DNA from: Sphingobacterium sp. GVS05A
GTDB lineage: Bacteria; Bacteroidota; Bacteroidia; Sphingobacteriales; Sphingobacteriaceae
DNA: 64,000 nt
Assembly: GCF_019969845.1 (NCBI RefSeq)
Contig: NZ_JAHXYR010000001.1
Span: 992,001-1,056,000 of the forward strand
Reading direction: 5' to 3'
Part shown: positions 36,099 through 46,400 of the stretch, piece by piece
How positions within the stretch are numbered: the stretch's first letter is position 1
How the letters are laid out: the number at the start of each line of letters is the position of its first letter
Translations under genes and position numbers: made by a program
The notes under the pieces: model-generated
Database searches by the model: none
What the model was told of the DNA's origin: nothing
The model's input: only the letters and a program-made list of their open reading frames with translations

Positions 36099-37329
36099 AT
36101 TTGAAAAAGATATAAGAGATAATAATCGCCGCTACTACACCAGCCAATTCAGCCAAAAGAGCACAAGGTAGGGCATGTCTTGTCCGTTTTATACCCACGG
36201 CACCAAAGTAGACTGCCAGTACATAAAATGTTGTCTCCGTAGAACCCTGGATCACACAGGCAACGCGAGCAGCAAAATCCATCGGACCTTTGGCATTCAT
36301 CAGGTCGACCATTAGTCCTCGGGCACCCGAACCGCTAAGCGGTTTCATAAATGCAACAGGAAGAGCATCTACAAAAGACGTATCTAAACCACATAGAGCA
36401 ATACCTTTGGATATCCCAGCAACCATATAATCCATCGTTCCGGAAGCTCTAAAGACAGCAATACCGACCAACATAGCTACTAGATAGGGGATAATCTTGA
36501 CAGAAACTTCAAAACCTTCTTTGGCACCCTCGATAAAGGAATCGTAAACGTTGACTTTGCGGAACAGCGCCAATCCTATAAACGAAGTGAACAAGCTAAA
36601 CAAGATTACATTACCAAATACCTTGCTGAAAATTTCGATTTCAGCTTGCTGTAAACCCGAGAAATAATACAACAATCCACCGATAAATAAACACATGGCA
36701 CCTAGATAGCCCAAAACTACCCGGTTGAATAGGTTTATTTTCTGATAGATGGCTACAAGAATTAAAGCGACCAAAGTGGAAAAGAATGTTGCAATCAAAA
36801 TCGGAAGAAAAACATCGGAAGGATCTGGCGCACCGGCTTCTTTTCGATAAGCCATGATCGAAATCGGTAATAAGGTCAAACTGGAAGCATTGAGTACGAT
36901 AAACATAATCTGTGCATTCGTTGCCGTTTCCTTATTGGGATTCAGTTCCTGAAGCTCTTTCATCGCTTTAAGCCCCAAAGGCGTTGCCGCATTATCCAAA
37001 CCAAGTGCATTGGCGGAGAAATTCATCAGGATAGATCCAAGAGCAGGGTGGTTTTTAGGGATTTCGGGAAATAATTTATGGAAAAAAGGGCCTACGATTT
37101 TTGCGAAGATATTGATCATGCCGCCTTTTTCACCAATTTTCATGATTCCCAAGGCAAAACTCATCATCCCAATCAGCCCTAAGGAGATTTCGGCTCCGTT
37201 TTTTGCGCTGTCAAAGATGGAGTTGACAATTTGTTGGAAGACTTCGGTATCTCCGAAGAAGATAAGTTTTACAAGGGCTACGGCAAATGTGATTAAGAAA
37301 AATGCAACCCAAACGTAGTTTAATGCCAT
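36097..37329 (-). CDS. Nucleoside recognition / SpmA-SpmB-like membrane protein
   Basis: 410 residues, about ten membrane helices. The first half (MNFSANALGLDNAATPLGLKAM) is the SpmA core, and the second half (SGSGARGLMVDLM, VIQGSTETTFYVLAVYFGAVG) is the SpmB core, fused in one chain. Both belong to the nucleoside-recognition (Gate) family. In sporulating Firmicutes the two parts are separate and help spore core dehydration; this organism should not sporulate, so a different transport role is inferred. The fused form is common in Bacteroidota to my knowledge. Confidence 0.85.
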   Translation of the reverse strand: MALNYVWVAFFLITFAVALVKLIFFGDTEVFQQIVNSIFDSAKNGAEISLGLIGMMSFALGIMKIGEKGGMINIFAKIVGPFFHKLFPEIPKNHPALGSILMNFSANALGLDNAATPLGLKAMKELQELNPNKETATNAQIMFIVLNASSLTLLPISIMAYRKEAGAPDPSDVFLPILIATFFSTLVALILVAIYQKINLFNRVVLGYLGAMCLFIGGLLYYFSGLQQAEIEIFSKVFGNVILFSLFTSFIGLALFRKVNVYDSFIEGAKEGFEVSVKIIPYLVAMLVGIAVFRASGTMDYMVAGISKGIALCGLDTSFVDALPVAFMKPLSGSGARGLMVDLMNAKGPMDFAARVACVIQGSTETTFYVLAVYFGAVGIKRTRHALPCALLAELAGVVAAIIISYIFFK

Positions 37330-37360
37330 AATAGATTTAAATATGCGTAAAAGTAACCTT

Positions 37361-38416
37361 TTAGAACTTATCCATCAACTGGCTCCATGGATTTTTCTTC
37401 TTATTCTGATTCTTTTCTTTGATGAGGTGCTCGATGATATAATCCAGCGTATCCTCATGTTCGCTGATCAGCTTATCGGATAGGGATATGAGTTTCTGTA
37501 TATTATTTGGTGAGGCAGCATCTAGGGAAGCATTGATACTAGACAGGTTTGCCGGTTCCAGGCGGATATAATTTTGCTGTTTGCCATTGTTCCTGAACAA
37601 TTGTTTAATAAAAAATTCGGTACTTTCAGAAGAAGCACTTGTCATAATATCGACTAGGGCAGGGCCAATCTGGATCGCAAGTTTTTTCTTGAAGTGTTCG
37701 TAATTATATGCTGTCTTTGAAACGCCGGTACCCAAGGATACCATAAATACATCATTGATCTGTGTACTATTGAAAGCTTTTAGAACTTCCAGCAGACCAC
37801 AGATCGAGGGGTTTTGCGCGAATACACCACCATCTATGAGGGGGTATCTGGTGTTTGATATCGAATATATTTCAGCAACAGGAAAGAAGGTTGGAGCCGC
37901 TGAGGTTGCCTTACATACGTCCTTTAGATAGAAATCGCGCGCTTCACCATGTGTAATGGCTTTTTGCTGTCTAAAAAAATGATTTTTACGGAGCTCGATA
38001 TTGTAGGCCGTGATAATACAAGGCTTGATGAGATGACTTAACCGTGCATTCTGAAAATATTTGTCCAGCACATTTGATAAGGCAACTGAGGAATATAATT
38101 CACTGACCAGACCAAATCCGCCTAGAAAACGTCGCCATTTAGAGGTGTGAAAGATTTCTGTCCCATGATTGACAAATAGGTTTAGGGCGTCGCGTGCTGA
38201 AAACTTGGGGTGCGTGGGATTTCCTTCTTCTGGGAATAGTAGAATGCTTGTCAGAATCCCACCACTGCTTGTACCGGCAATAAAATCAAAATAGGAGGCG
38301 ATGCGCGCATTGGGATCCATTGTTTTTTTTTGTAATTTCTCCTCCAAAGCCACAAGTATCATAGCCGGAATAATTCCCCGAATACCACCGCCATCAAGGG
38401 CAAGTATGCTCTTCAT
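37361..38416 (-). CDS. Patatin-like phospholipase
   Basis: 351 residues. The oxyanion loop is DGGGIRG (8-14), the nucleophile elbow GTSSGG (48-53, Ser50) and the catalytic Asp lies in LIDGGVFAQNP (about 195), so the Ser-Asp dyad is complete. No signal peptide, so it is a cytoplasmic lipid acyl hydrolase. The same domain is used as a CBASS effector (CapV), but no cyclase gene (CD-NTase) or partner is nearby, so the call stays generic. Separated by about 200 bp with a terminator from lysS. Confidence 0.88.
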   Translation of the reverse strand: MKSILALDGGGIRGIIPAMILVALEEKLQKKTMDPNARIASYFDFIAGTSSGGILTSILLFPEEGNPTHPKFSARDALNLFVNHGTEIFHTSKWRRFLGGFGLVSELYSSVALSNVLDKYFQNARLSHLIKPCIITAYNIELRKNHFFRQQKAITHGEARDFYLKDVCKATSAAPTFFPVAEIYSISNTRYPLIDGGVFAQNPSICGLLEVLKAFNSTQINDVFMVSLGTGVSKTAYNYEHFKKKLAIQIGPALVDIMTSASSESTEFFIKQLFRNNGKQQNYIRLEPANLSSINASLDAASPNNIQKLISLSDKLISEHEDTLDYIIEHLIKEKNQNKKKNPWSQLMDKF

Positions 38417-38565
38417 ACGCTAAAGCAATTTTTATTTCAAGATACGTAAATATAGAAAATGTTTACAATTTAGCGTACCCTTTCTTAGGTAAGGTTTTTG
38501 TAATAAAAGTATAGGCAATAGGTTGGATTAAACTGCAATAGCCACTCATTCCTAATTGTACTAAC

Positions 38566-38603
38566 AAAAAAAGCGTGTCCAATTTTTTCAGACACGCCTT
38601 TTA
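38566..38603 (-). terminator. Terminator of lysS
   Basis: Stem AAAAGCGTGTC / GACACGCCTTTT with an 11-nt loop; on the minus strand it ends in a run of T. Confidence 0.85.
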
Positions 38604-38618
38604 TATACTTGTAGTCGG

Positions 38619-40337
38619 TTAGTTAAACCAAGCAAGTACATCTTCTTTGCTCGGCATCGCTACCTCTAGTTTTAGCTTTTTACGCATACCACCCAGGTCA
38701 TTGAAAACTTTATTCGGATTGGCTTCTTTCAATGCTTCAATGGTTGTAAAACCCATTTTTTGGAGAGCTGGGACCCATTCCGCGGGGATGCCTTGCTCTT
38801 CATAGTCTTTCACATCAGCAACTTTTGCCACTTTCTCTGGACGCATTTGCGGGAAGAACAATACTTCTTGAATAGAAGCATTATTAGTCAGGAACATGAT
38901 CAGGCGGTCCATACCTATTCCCAAACCAGAAGTAGGAGGCATACCATATTCCAAAGAACGCAAGAAATCCTGGTCAATAAACATCGCTTCATCGTCACCT
39001 TTTTCTGAAAGACGTAATTGATCCTCAAAGCGTTCGCGTTGATCAATAGGGTCATTCAATTCCGAGTAAGCATTGGCAATCTCTTTTCCACAGACCATTA
39101 ACTCGAAACGTTCTGTTAAATCTGGATTGTCTCTATGTTTCTTTGTCAATGGTGACATTTCTTTTGGATAATCCGTGATGAAGGTTGGTTGGATATAGTT
39201 TCCTTCACATTTAGCGCCGAAAATCTCGTCGATCAGCTTGCCTTTACCCATTGTCTCGTTGACATCGATTCCCATGCCTTTTGCAGCAACACGTATTTCG
39301 TCTTCAGTTTTGCCCGTGATATCAAATCCAGTAAATTCTTTAATGGAATCGGTCATGGAAATACGCTTATATGGCGCTCTGAAATCAATTTTGTGCTCAC
39401 CAAAAGTTGCTTCAGTGGTACCATTGACCGCTACAGCACAATATTCCAACAGGCGCTCTGTAAAATTCATCATCCAGTTGTAGTCTTTGTAGGCTACATA
39501 GATTTCCATTGCCGTAAATTCGGGATTATGGGTCCGGTCCATTCCTTCGTTACGGAAGTTTTTTGAAAACTCATACACACCGTCAAAACCACCCACGATC
39601 AATCTTTTTAGATAAAGCTCATTGGCGATACGAAGGTATAATGGGATATCCAGTGCATTATGGTGTGTGATAAATGGACGTGCTGTGGCACCACCGGGGA
39701 TAGACTGCAAAACAGGTGTCTCCACTTCCATATAACCAGCATCATTAAAGAATTGACGCATGGCATTGAAAAGCTTGGTACGTTTTACAAATATATCTTT
39801 ATTGGCAGGGTTCACGATCAAGTCCACATAACGCATTCTGTAACGTTGCTCCGGATCTGTAAAGGCATCGAAAGTTTTGCCTTCGGCAGATTTAACGATT
39901 GGAAGTGGGCGCAAAGATTTGGATAGTACGGTAAGTTCCTCAACGTGGACTGCGATAGCTTCGGTCTGTGTTGTGAAAACATATCCTTTGACACCTACAA
40001 TATCGCCAATATCCAATAGTTTTTTGAAAACGACATTATAGAGATCTTTATTTTCATCAGGACATACGTCATCACGCTTGATATAGGCCTGGATACGTCC
40101 AGTAGAATCTTGAATTTCAAAAAATGAAGCACTTCCCATGACACGACGACTCATGATACGTCCGGCAATGGTAATGTTCTTATAATTCAATTTATCTCTA
40201 TCGTAGTTTTCTAAAATATCGGCAGCGTGTGCGTTGACGACAAATTCATTTGCTGGAAAAGGCTCGATTCCCATATCCAACAACGATTGCATCGCCTGTC
40301 TTCTAAGTTGTTCCTGTTCGGATAATACAGTACTCAT
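38619..40337 (-). CDS. lysS: Lysyl-tRNA synthetase (class II)
   Basis: 572 residues. The N-terminal OB-fold anticodon-binding domain (about 60-165: ITIAGRIMSRRVMGSASFFE) precedes the class II catalytic core. Motif 2 is NFRNEGMDRTHNPEF and motif 3 is GLGIGMDRLIMFLT. The C-terminus carries an extra region of about 70 residues after motif 3 (VADVKDYEEQGIPAEWVPAL), a feature of several Bacteroidota LysS. It charges tRNA-Lys with lysine. A -7 box lies about 36 bp before the ATG. Confidence 0.96.
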   Translation of the reverse strand: MSTVLSEQEQLRRQAMQSLLDMGIEPFPANEFVVNAHAADILENYDRDKLNYKNITIAGRIMSRRVMGSASFFEIQDSTGRIQAYIKRDDVCPDENKDLYNVVFKKLLDIGDIVGVKGYVFTTQTEAIAVHVEELTVLSKSLRPLPIVKSAEGKTFDAFTDPEQRYRMRYVDLIVNPANKDIFVKRTKLFNAMRQFFNDAGYMEVETPVLQSIPGGATARPFITHHNALDIPLYLRIANELYLKRLIVGGFDGVYEFSKNFRNEGMDRTHNPEFTAMEIYVAYKDYNWMMNFTERLLEYCAVAVNGTTEATFGEHKIDFRAPYKRISMTDSIKEFTGFDITGKTEDEIRVAAKGMGIDVNETMGKGKLIDEIFGAKCEGNYIQPTFITDYPKEMSPLTKKHRDNPDLTERFELMVCGKEIANAYSELNDPIDQRERFEDQLRLSEKGDDEAMFIDQDFLRSLEYGMPPTSGLGIGMDRLIMFLTNNASIQEVLFFPQMRPEKVAKVADVKDYEEQGIPAEWVPALQKMGFTTIEALKEANPNKVFNDLGGMRKKLKLEVAMPSKEDVLAWFN

Positions 40338-40372
40338 TCGGTCTGAATAATATTTAAAATGTGAAAATCATG

Positions 40373-40380
40373 CAAAAATA
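40373..40380 (-). promoter_or_regulatory. -7 box for lysS
   Basis: Minus-strand TATTTTTG, 35 bp before the ATG at 40337. The -33 partner is unclear. Confidence 0.4.
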
Positions 40381-40561
40381 GCCATTTTTTTCAATTCTTT
40401 TTATTGATTTTTTTGAAAGCAGTGTAGCGAAATATAAATAGGAACCGTTAGGAGAATAAAAATAGTTAAATAGTGATATTAAGCGGGGACATTCGACTAT
40501 TTGATTTTAAGTTTTATAATTTTATTTTCGTTATTTGAAGCTTAATATTTAAATAGTTTAA

Positions 40562-41167
40562 GTGGGAATTATTCAGTCATATTTTTATAACAAGAAGCTA
40601 TCATCTTTACATGATGCCCTGGAGCGTTGCTTGCGAAATCGTGAGGACGGAAAGGCTTTCGTCTATAAAAAATATTATGGCTACCTCATGGCAATCATTA
40701 TCCGCTATGTCAAACAGGATGTGGATGCCGAGGAGCTTGTGAATGAGAGCTTTGTCCGGATTTTTCGAAAATTGGAATCCTTTAATATGGATATCGATGC
40801 GGAGAACCTCGAAAAGTCATTTAGGGCCTGGATCGGTCGAATCGCTGCCAATATCTCTATTGATTTTTTGAGGGGTAAAAAACAAATGTATTCTGTTGAG
40901 GATATGGCTGAAGGGGATATGCACACGCCGTCGGTTCAATTGGACAGCCGGTTAGAGGTGAATGAAATCCTGAGTCTGTTGGATCAGCTTCCCGAAATTC
41001 AAAAAACTATTTTTAATCTCTATGAAATAGAAGGGTATTCACATGATGAAATTGCCCAGATGCTAAATATACCGGATAGTACTTCGCGTACTTATCTGAC
41101 AAGGGCAAAACAAAAACTGAGAAAATTATACTTGGACTATACAGGTGTAGTTCAAGAAATAAGATAA
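40562..41167 (+). CDS. ECF-type RNA polymerase sigma factor
   Basis: 201 residues starting at GTG (40562). Region 2 lies near 35-115 (AFVYKKYYGYLMAIIIRYV, DAEELVNESFVRIFRKL) and region 4 near 135-195 (LLDQLPEIQKTIFNLYEIEGYSHDEIAQML, a helix-turn-helix). It directs RNA polymerase to its own set of promoters. The next gene starts 14 bp downstream and encodes a membrane protein whose N-terminus looks like an anti-sigma segment; the pair should be one transcript and one regulatory unit. Confidence 0.92.
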   Translation: MGIIQSYFYNKKLSSLHDALERCLRNREDGKAFVYKKYYGYLMAIIIRYVKQDVDAEELVNESFVRIFRKLESFNMDIDAENLEKSFRAWIGRIAANISIDFLRGKKQMYSVEDMAEGDMHTPSVQLDSRLEVNEILSLLDQLPEIQKTIFNLYEIEGYSHDEIAQMLNIPDSTSRTYLTRAKQKLRKLYLDYTGVVQEIR

Positions 41168-41181
41168 ATATTGTTGTTACA

Positions 41182-42564
41182 ATGGAAGGCAATAAGAAAA
41201 AAGAATTGATAGAAGAAATCATTGGGCAATTAAAAGACCATGAGCTCCCGTATCGGGAAGGGTCCTGGGAAAAGTTTGCGTCAAAGCAAGGGGTAGCAGC
41301 ACCGCCTTCTTCCGCTTGGAAATATTGGAGTGCGGCAGCCGCTGTACTTTTATGTTTTGGTGTGGGGTATTGGGGTTTAAAAAATAGTTCTTCGGTCGCT
41401 CCGTCTTCTGCAGTTTTAACACAAAATGATAAAAATAGCGAGGTTCTCGCCGATAATAAAGATTTAAAAGAGTCTATTCAACGCTCATTGTCTGCTGTCA
41501 CTGGAGAGCAGGGGCTAAGTGCACAGGAGCTATTGCGGGATAGACCGTTTATCTATTCGAAGGTGGAAAGTGAGCCTACGGATAATAGTCAGCAACAACA
41601 GTTTGTCCTATTTGGTGGAAAGGCTGTGCGTGGAAATAATATCAATGTATCAAATAATTTCGCCGCTATGGGAGGGAAGACCATGCAACTGCGAAATAGT
41701 ACATTATCCGCACAGATCAATTTGGATGATCCTACTGCTGCTGCTTCGGCGGATATCACGACAAGGGCTCAGGTTGCCACAACAACGCAATCAAATGTGA
41801 CACCAACGAACTCAAATACTGTGGTTTCTTCTACACAGACCCAGCGTGAAGCGGCACGTCTTGCTGCGCTATATGCTGGACAACAGGAAAACCGGAGGGG
41901 TAGTGTGATGTTGAAATCCAACAATGACCTCGATAGAAAATGGGAAATGGGTGCATTTGTGTCTCCGGCTTCCACTTCTGAAAGTATCACACTTGGCGGG
42001 GGAGTTGCCCTGGCCTATAATGTTTCAAGTAAGATCAGCATTCGTTCAGGTGCTTCGATCCAACACTATGGCGCTGTTTCGGGAAATACGCCCATCACAC
42101 CGGCGATGGCTTCCAATTCTTTTGAAATGAACGCACCAAGTTATCTTTCGCAACCCAATGGTTTGAGTAATGCTTTTGCAAAGGGTTTAGCCGATGCGAA
42201 AGATGCCAAAAGCAACGAACGTGTCTCTGGTAAAATTCTCACAGTGGATATTCCGGTTGATGTTCGTTATGCAATCACTAAGAATTTTTATACCTCTGTA
42301 GGGGTTTCTTATGTTGGTGTACTGGATCAGGAACGCGCGACCATTTATGAAACCAATAATACGGAATATAAGCAAAAATCCACCGAAAAGAATGTGGATG
42401 ATAAAGGTGTGAATGGTTTTGTTAATTTCTCGGTTGGAAGAAAACAGAAAGTAGGAAAACTTTCCATTTCTGTGGAACCCTATTATAAAATACCGGTCGG
42501 CGGCTTAAGATCGTCTGATCTGAATTATAGTAATGGTGGTGTGAAAATTATCACCAGCTTCTAG
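41182..42564 (+). CDS. Predicted dual-membrane-spanning anti-sigma factor
   Basis: 460 residues in four parts. Residues 1-45 are cytoplasmic and include ELPYREGSWEKF, like the N-terminal anti-sigma segments of Bacteroidota. One transmembrane helix spans about 46-66. A long low-complexity periplasmic region (70-250: Ser/Thr/Asn/Gln-rich) follows. The last 200 residues look like an outer-membrane barrel (GGGVALAYNVSSKISIRSG, LTVDIPVDVRYAITKNFYT, KLSISVEPYYKIPVGG) ending in Phe. This layout matches the Dma proteins of Bacteroides, described as anti-sigma factors reaching both membranes. The identity is inferred from architecture, not from a search. Confidence 0.7.
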   Translation: MEGNKKKELIEEIIGQLKDHELPYREGSWEKFASKQGVAAPPSSAWKYWSAAAAVLLCFGVGYWGLKNSSSVAPSSAVLTQNDKNSEVLADNKDLKESIQRSLSAVTGEQGLSAQELLRDRPFIYSKVESEPTDNSQQQQFVLFGGKAVRGNNINVSNNFAAMGGKTMQLRNSTLSAQINLDDPTAAASADITTRAQVATTTQSNVTPTNSNTVVSSTQTQREAARLAALYAGQQENRRGSVMLKSNNDLDRKWEMGAFVSPASTSESITLGGGVALAYNVSSKISIRSGASIQHYGAVSGNTPITPAMASNSFEMNAPSYLSQPNGLSNAFAKGLADAKDAKSNERVSGKILTVDIPVDVRYAITKNFYTSVGVSYVGVLDQERATIYETNNTEYKQKSTEKNVDDKGVNGFVNFSVGRKQKVGKLSISVEPYYKIPVGGLRSSDLNYSNGGVKIITSF

Positions 42565-42645
42565 TATAGAAAGAAGTCATACGAAAGTAGAAGCGAATCC
42601 CTCCCAGAATTGAGCAGTCTGAAAGGAAGGAGTGCAGGAATAAAA

Positions 42646-42681
42646 GAAAAGCCCTCGAATAGAAAATTCGGGGGCTTTTTG
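42646..42681. terminator. Bidirectional terminator
   Basis: Stem AAAAGCCCTCGAAT with ATTCGGGGGCTTTT (one G-U pair), then T run, between the anti-sigma gene and the HAD gene. Confidence 0.82.
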
Positions 42682-42700
42682 TAGCATCTTTATTGATTAA

Positions 42701-43312
42701 TTATAGCTCATCTATACGTACCCAGCCCATTCCGGCAGCTTTTGCGCCTTCTACACCGGGGACTCCATCTTCATAGACTAAACATTTTTCAGGAGCAATA
42801 TTCAATTGTGAAGCAGCAAGTAAGAACGGTTGAGGTGAGGGTTTACCTTCTGCTGTATCACCGGCACAGACCAATGTTTCCAGGTCATCCCATACACCTA
42901 TGGTTGTCAGGGTCATCGACAAGGTTGTTCTTGTGCCACCCGAGACAGCGGCAATATGTTTTTTACCCTTTTGATATTTTAAATGTTCAACAACATAATC
43001 CACAGGCTTTGTTTTAAAGACATATTCATCCCGAAATATGGTGGACTTCAAGGTTGAGAATTCCTGATAATCGAAGTCTACGCCATAGCGTTTACTGATT
43101 TCCTCTGCAACAGCAACCGTAGGCCAGCCGGCTGTTTCATCAATAAGATTGACATCCAAAGTGACACCATATTGTTCGGCGGCAGCTTTATATGCTTGTT
43201 TGTGGGCATCCATGTTGTCGGCCAAAGTACCGTCGACGTCAAATAGTAGAGCGTCATAGGATTCGGCAAGAAGATTTAGCTGTTCAAATTTACGTTGTGA
43301 TTCAGGTGACAT
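42701..43312 (-). CDS. HAD-superfamily phosphatase, beta-phosphoglucomutase-like
   Basis: 203 residues. Motif I is FDVDGTLAD with the two catalytic Asp near 24 and 26. Motif II Ser lies in AVSGGTR and the later Lys/Asp in AEGKPSPQPF and YEDGVPGVEGA. The cap is the alpha-helical subgroup (about 30-90). This fits small sugar-phosphate phosphatases or beta-phosphoglucomutases; DVDGTLADN with N rather than TxxH leaves a phosphatase as likely. No sugar operon is adjacent, so the natural substrate is unknown. Confidence 0.85.
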   Translation of the reverse strand: MSPESQRKFEQLNLLAESYDALLFDVDGTLADNMDAHKQAYKAAAEQYGVTLDVNLIDETAGWPTVAVAEEISKRYGVDFDYQEFSTLKSTIFRDEYVFKTKPVDYVVEHLKYQKGKKHIAAVSGGTRTTLSMTLTTIGVWDDLETLVCAGDTAEGKPSPQPFLLAASQLNIAPEKCLVYEDGVPGVEGAKAAGMGWVRIDEL

Positions 43313-43360
43313 ATCTATTTAATAGTGTGTGGTAAAATTAAAAATTATAATTGGAAGAGC

Positions 43361-43405
43361 AAAAAGCAAGACGCCTTTCCTTCGTCAGAAGGAAAGGCGT
43401 CTTAG
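43361..43405 (-). terminator. Terminator of the RND efflux operon
   Basis: Perfect 16-bp stem (43368-43383 with 43388-43403) with a GTCA loop; on the minus strand the tail is T-rich (GCTTTTTGC). Confidence 0.8.
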
Positions 43406-43448
43406 CGTTTACGGTATGGTCTTAGCACATACTGCGAATTTTATCTGC

Positions 43449-46400
43449 TTAGTGTGCACTTAAATTCTTCGCTTTTTCTTCATCAAAATTAGCTTCTAAT
43501 TCAGCCAATTTTTTCTTACCGTAAGCCATTCGTGTGATCACAACGAATAGAACTGGTACGATAAAGATTGCCAAAAGTGTTGCCGCAGTCATACCACCGA
43601 ATACCGTCCAGCCTATTGTTTGGCGGGATATGGCACCGGCACCATGTGACAACATCAATGGAATAATACCTAGGATGAAGGCAAAAGAGGTCATGATAAT
43701 CGGGCGTAAACGCAATTTTACAGCGTCTAACGTTGCTTCATAGAGATTCATTCCGATATCAACCCGCTCTTTGGCGAATTCCACAATCAGGATCGCATTC
43801 TTGGCCGCAAGACCAATGATGGTCACCAGACCGATTTGTGCATAGATATTATTATCCAATGTTGGTATCAACGTCAGGGTCAAGATCGCTCCAAATACAC
43901 CTAAAGGAACCGATAGGAGGATAGAGAATGGAACAGACCAGCTTTCATACAACGCTGCCAAAAGCAAGAATACAAATAAGATACATAGCGCAAAGATCTG
44001 AACGGTCTTTGATCCGGACTGCATCTCTTGTAGTGAAAGACCAGAGAACTGATAGTCAAATCCTTCAGGCAAAGTCTGCGCCGCAACTTCTTGCAAAGCT
44101 TTCAACGCATCTCCAGAAGAATAGCCTGGGGCAGAACTACCATTGATCTCAATACTTCTAAAGATATTGTAGTGGTTGATGATTGAAGGCATCGTTATTA
44201 GCTCATACTTCACCAATGTACCCATTGGCACTGGATTACCCATCGTATTGTTGACATACAGCTTGTTGATGTCTTCAATGTTCATCCGGTAGGGGATATC
44301 GGCTTGTGTAACGACACGGTAGCTACGGCCATATTTCGTAAAGTCATTGACATAGCTACTTCCTAAATAGGCCGATATTGTCGAATAGATACTTGAGATC
44401 GGTACGCCCATACGTTTTGCTTGTTCACGGTTGACTTCCAATTTGTAGTTTGGCGAATTGGTGTTAAACATGGTATAGGCCATTCCAATTTCAGGACGTT
44501 GGTTGGCCGCCATAAGGAATTTACCTACAGTGGCTTCAAAATCTTTGATATTTACTGTTTGTAAATCTTGAATTTGTAGGGAGAAACCGCCGGAAGTACC
44601 TAAACCCGGGATTGCCGGTGGCGTTACGGCCAATACCCTTGCTTTGGTATAGCCCATATATTTACCCATGATCATACCAGCGATATCGTTGGCGGTACGT
44701 GTACGTGTTTCCCAAGGTTTTAGGGAGACGAATAGCGTTGCACCATTTGATTTGAAGGCACGGTTCAAAATATTGATACCCGAGATGGCTGTAACGTATT
44801 TGATTTCAGGGAAGGTCTTGTGTAAATCGTCCTCGATCTCTTTTAATACTTCATTGGTACGGGCAGAGGATGAACCCTCAGGTAAAGTGACCCCAGCGAA
44901 GAATGCACCACCGTCTTCCGAAGGAATAAATCCTGTTGGCTTGGTGGTAAACATATAACCTGTACCGATAAAGATACATAAAAGGATAATCAACACAAGC
45001 GGCGCCTTTTTGATGGCTTGTTTTACACCGCGTGAGTACTTGATCGTCACTTTTTCAAACCAAACGTTGAATTTGTAGAAGAACTTGTTCAAGCCTTTTG
45101 CACCTTCGTGTACAGCCGTTGGTTTCAATAAAATTGAACATAGCGCAGGTGTCAGGGAAAGGGCAATAAATGCGGACAACATAACCGATACAGCAATGGT
45201 AATCGCAAATTGTTGATACAGTTTACCCACCATCCCCGGAATAAATCCTACCGGAACGAATACCGCGGCCAAGATCAAGGCAATTGCGATAACCGGCGCA
45301 GTAATATCACCCATTGCGCGACGGGTCGCTTCTTTTGCATCCAGTTTATAGTGGTCAATATAGTGCTGAACCGCTTCCACCACAACGATGGCGTCATCCA
45401 CTACAATACCGATAGCCAGTACAAAGGCAAGCATCGTCAAGTTGTTGACCGAAAAGCCAAACATCAAGAAAAAGATGAATGTACCAACTATGGATACTGG
45501 AATTGCCAGTACAGGAATCAATGTTGCTCTCCAGCTTTGTAGGAAGAAGAATACCACAAAGGTTACCAAAAGTAATGCTTCTACCAAGGTATGGATTACC
45601 GAAGAAATGGATGCATTTACTACAGAAACGGTCTCGTAACTGATGGTGTAATCAACGTCAGTTGGAAAGGATTGCTTTAATTTTTCCAGGGCAGCAACAA
45701 TACCTTCTGCGGATTCAACGGCGTTTCCACCCGGTGTCTGGTTGATCATCATGGCAGATGAGGTCATTCCATTTACTTTGGAAGAAGTTCCATAACTAAA
45801 TTGTCCCAGTTCTACACGTGCGACATTCTTTAAAAGTACAATGGATCCATCTTTATTGGTTTTGACGACAATATTTTCAAAGTCCTCGGGATTAGAAAGG
45901 TCACTATCCGTAATAATAGGATATTCAAATACGGTCGAAGACTCTTGTGGGCGTGCTCCGACACTACCTCCTGGTATACGGGTGTTTTGTTCGGCAATAG
46001 CTGCGGAAACATCTGCAGGTGTCATGCTTAGATTAGCCAATTTGTTGGCATCTAACCACACACGCATGGAGAAAGGTTGACCGAAGGCCGTTACATCACC
46101 GACACCTTTGACACGCAATAACGCATCTTTGACGTACAAGTTGTTGTAATTGGCCAGAAAATTTTCATCTCTGGTTCCTTTGGGTGATGTTAAAGCCACC
46201 AACATCAAGATATCGTTATTGGCTTTACGGGTAGTGATCCCCAAACGTCTAACAGCTTCTGGAAGGGCAGGTTCTGCAATCCCGACACGGTTTTGGACGT
46301 CTAGGGTTGCGATATCGATGTCGGTACCTACTTCAAATGTGACAGTAATTGTTGCTTGACCATTTGAAGTACTATTTGACGACATATAAATCATGCCAGG

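Noticed and set aside
37361-38416. CBASS defence operon
   Set aside because: Only the patatin-like protein is present; no CD-NTase, Cap2/3 or other defence gene lies within 10 kb.
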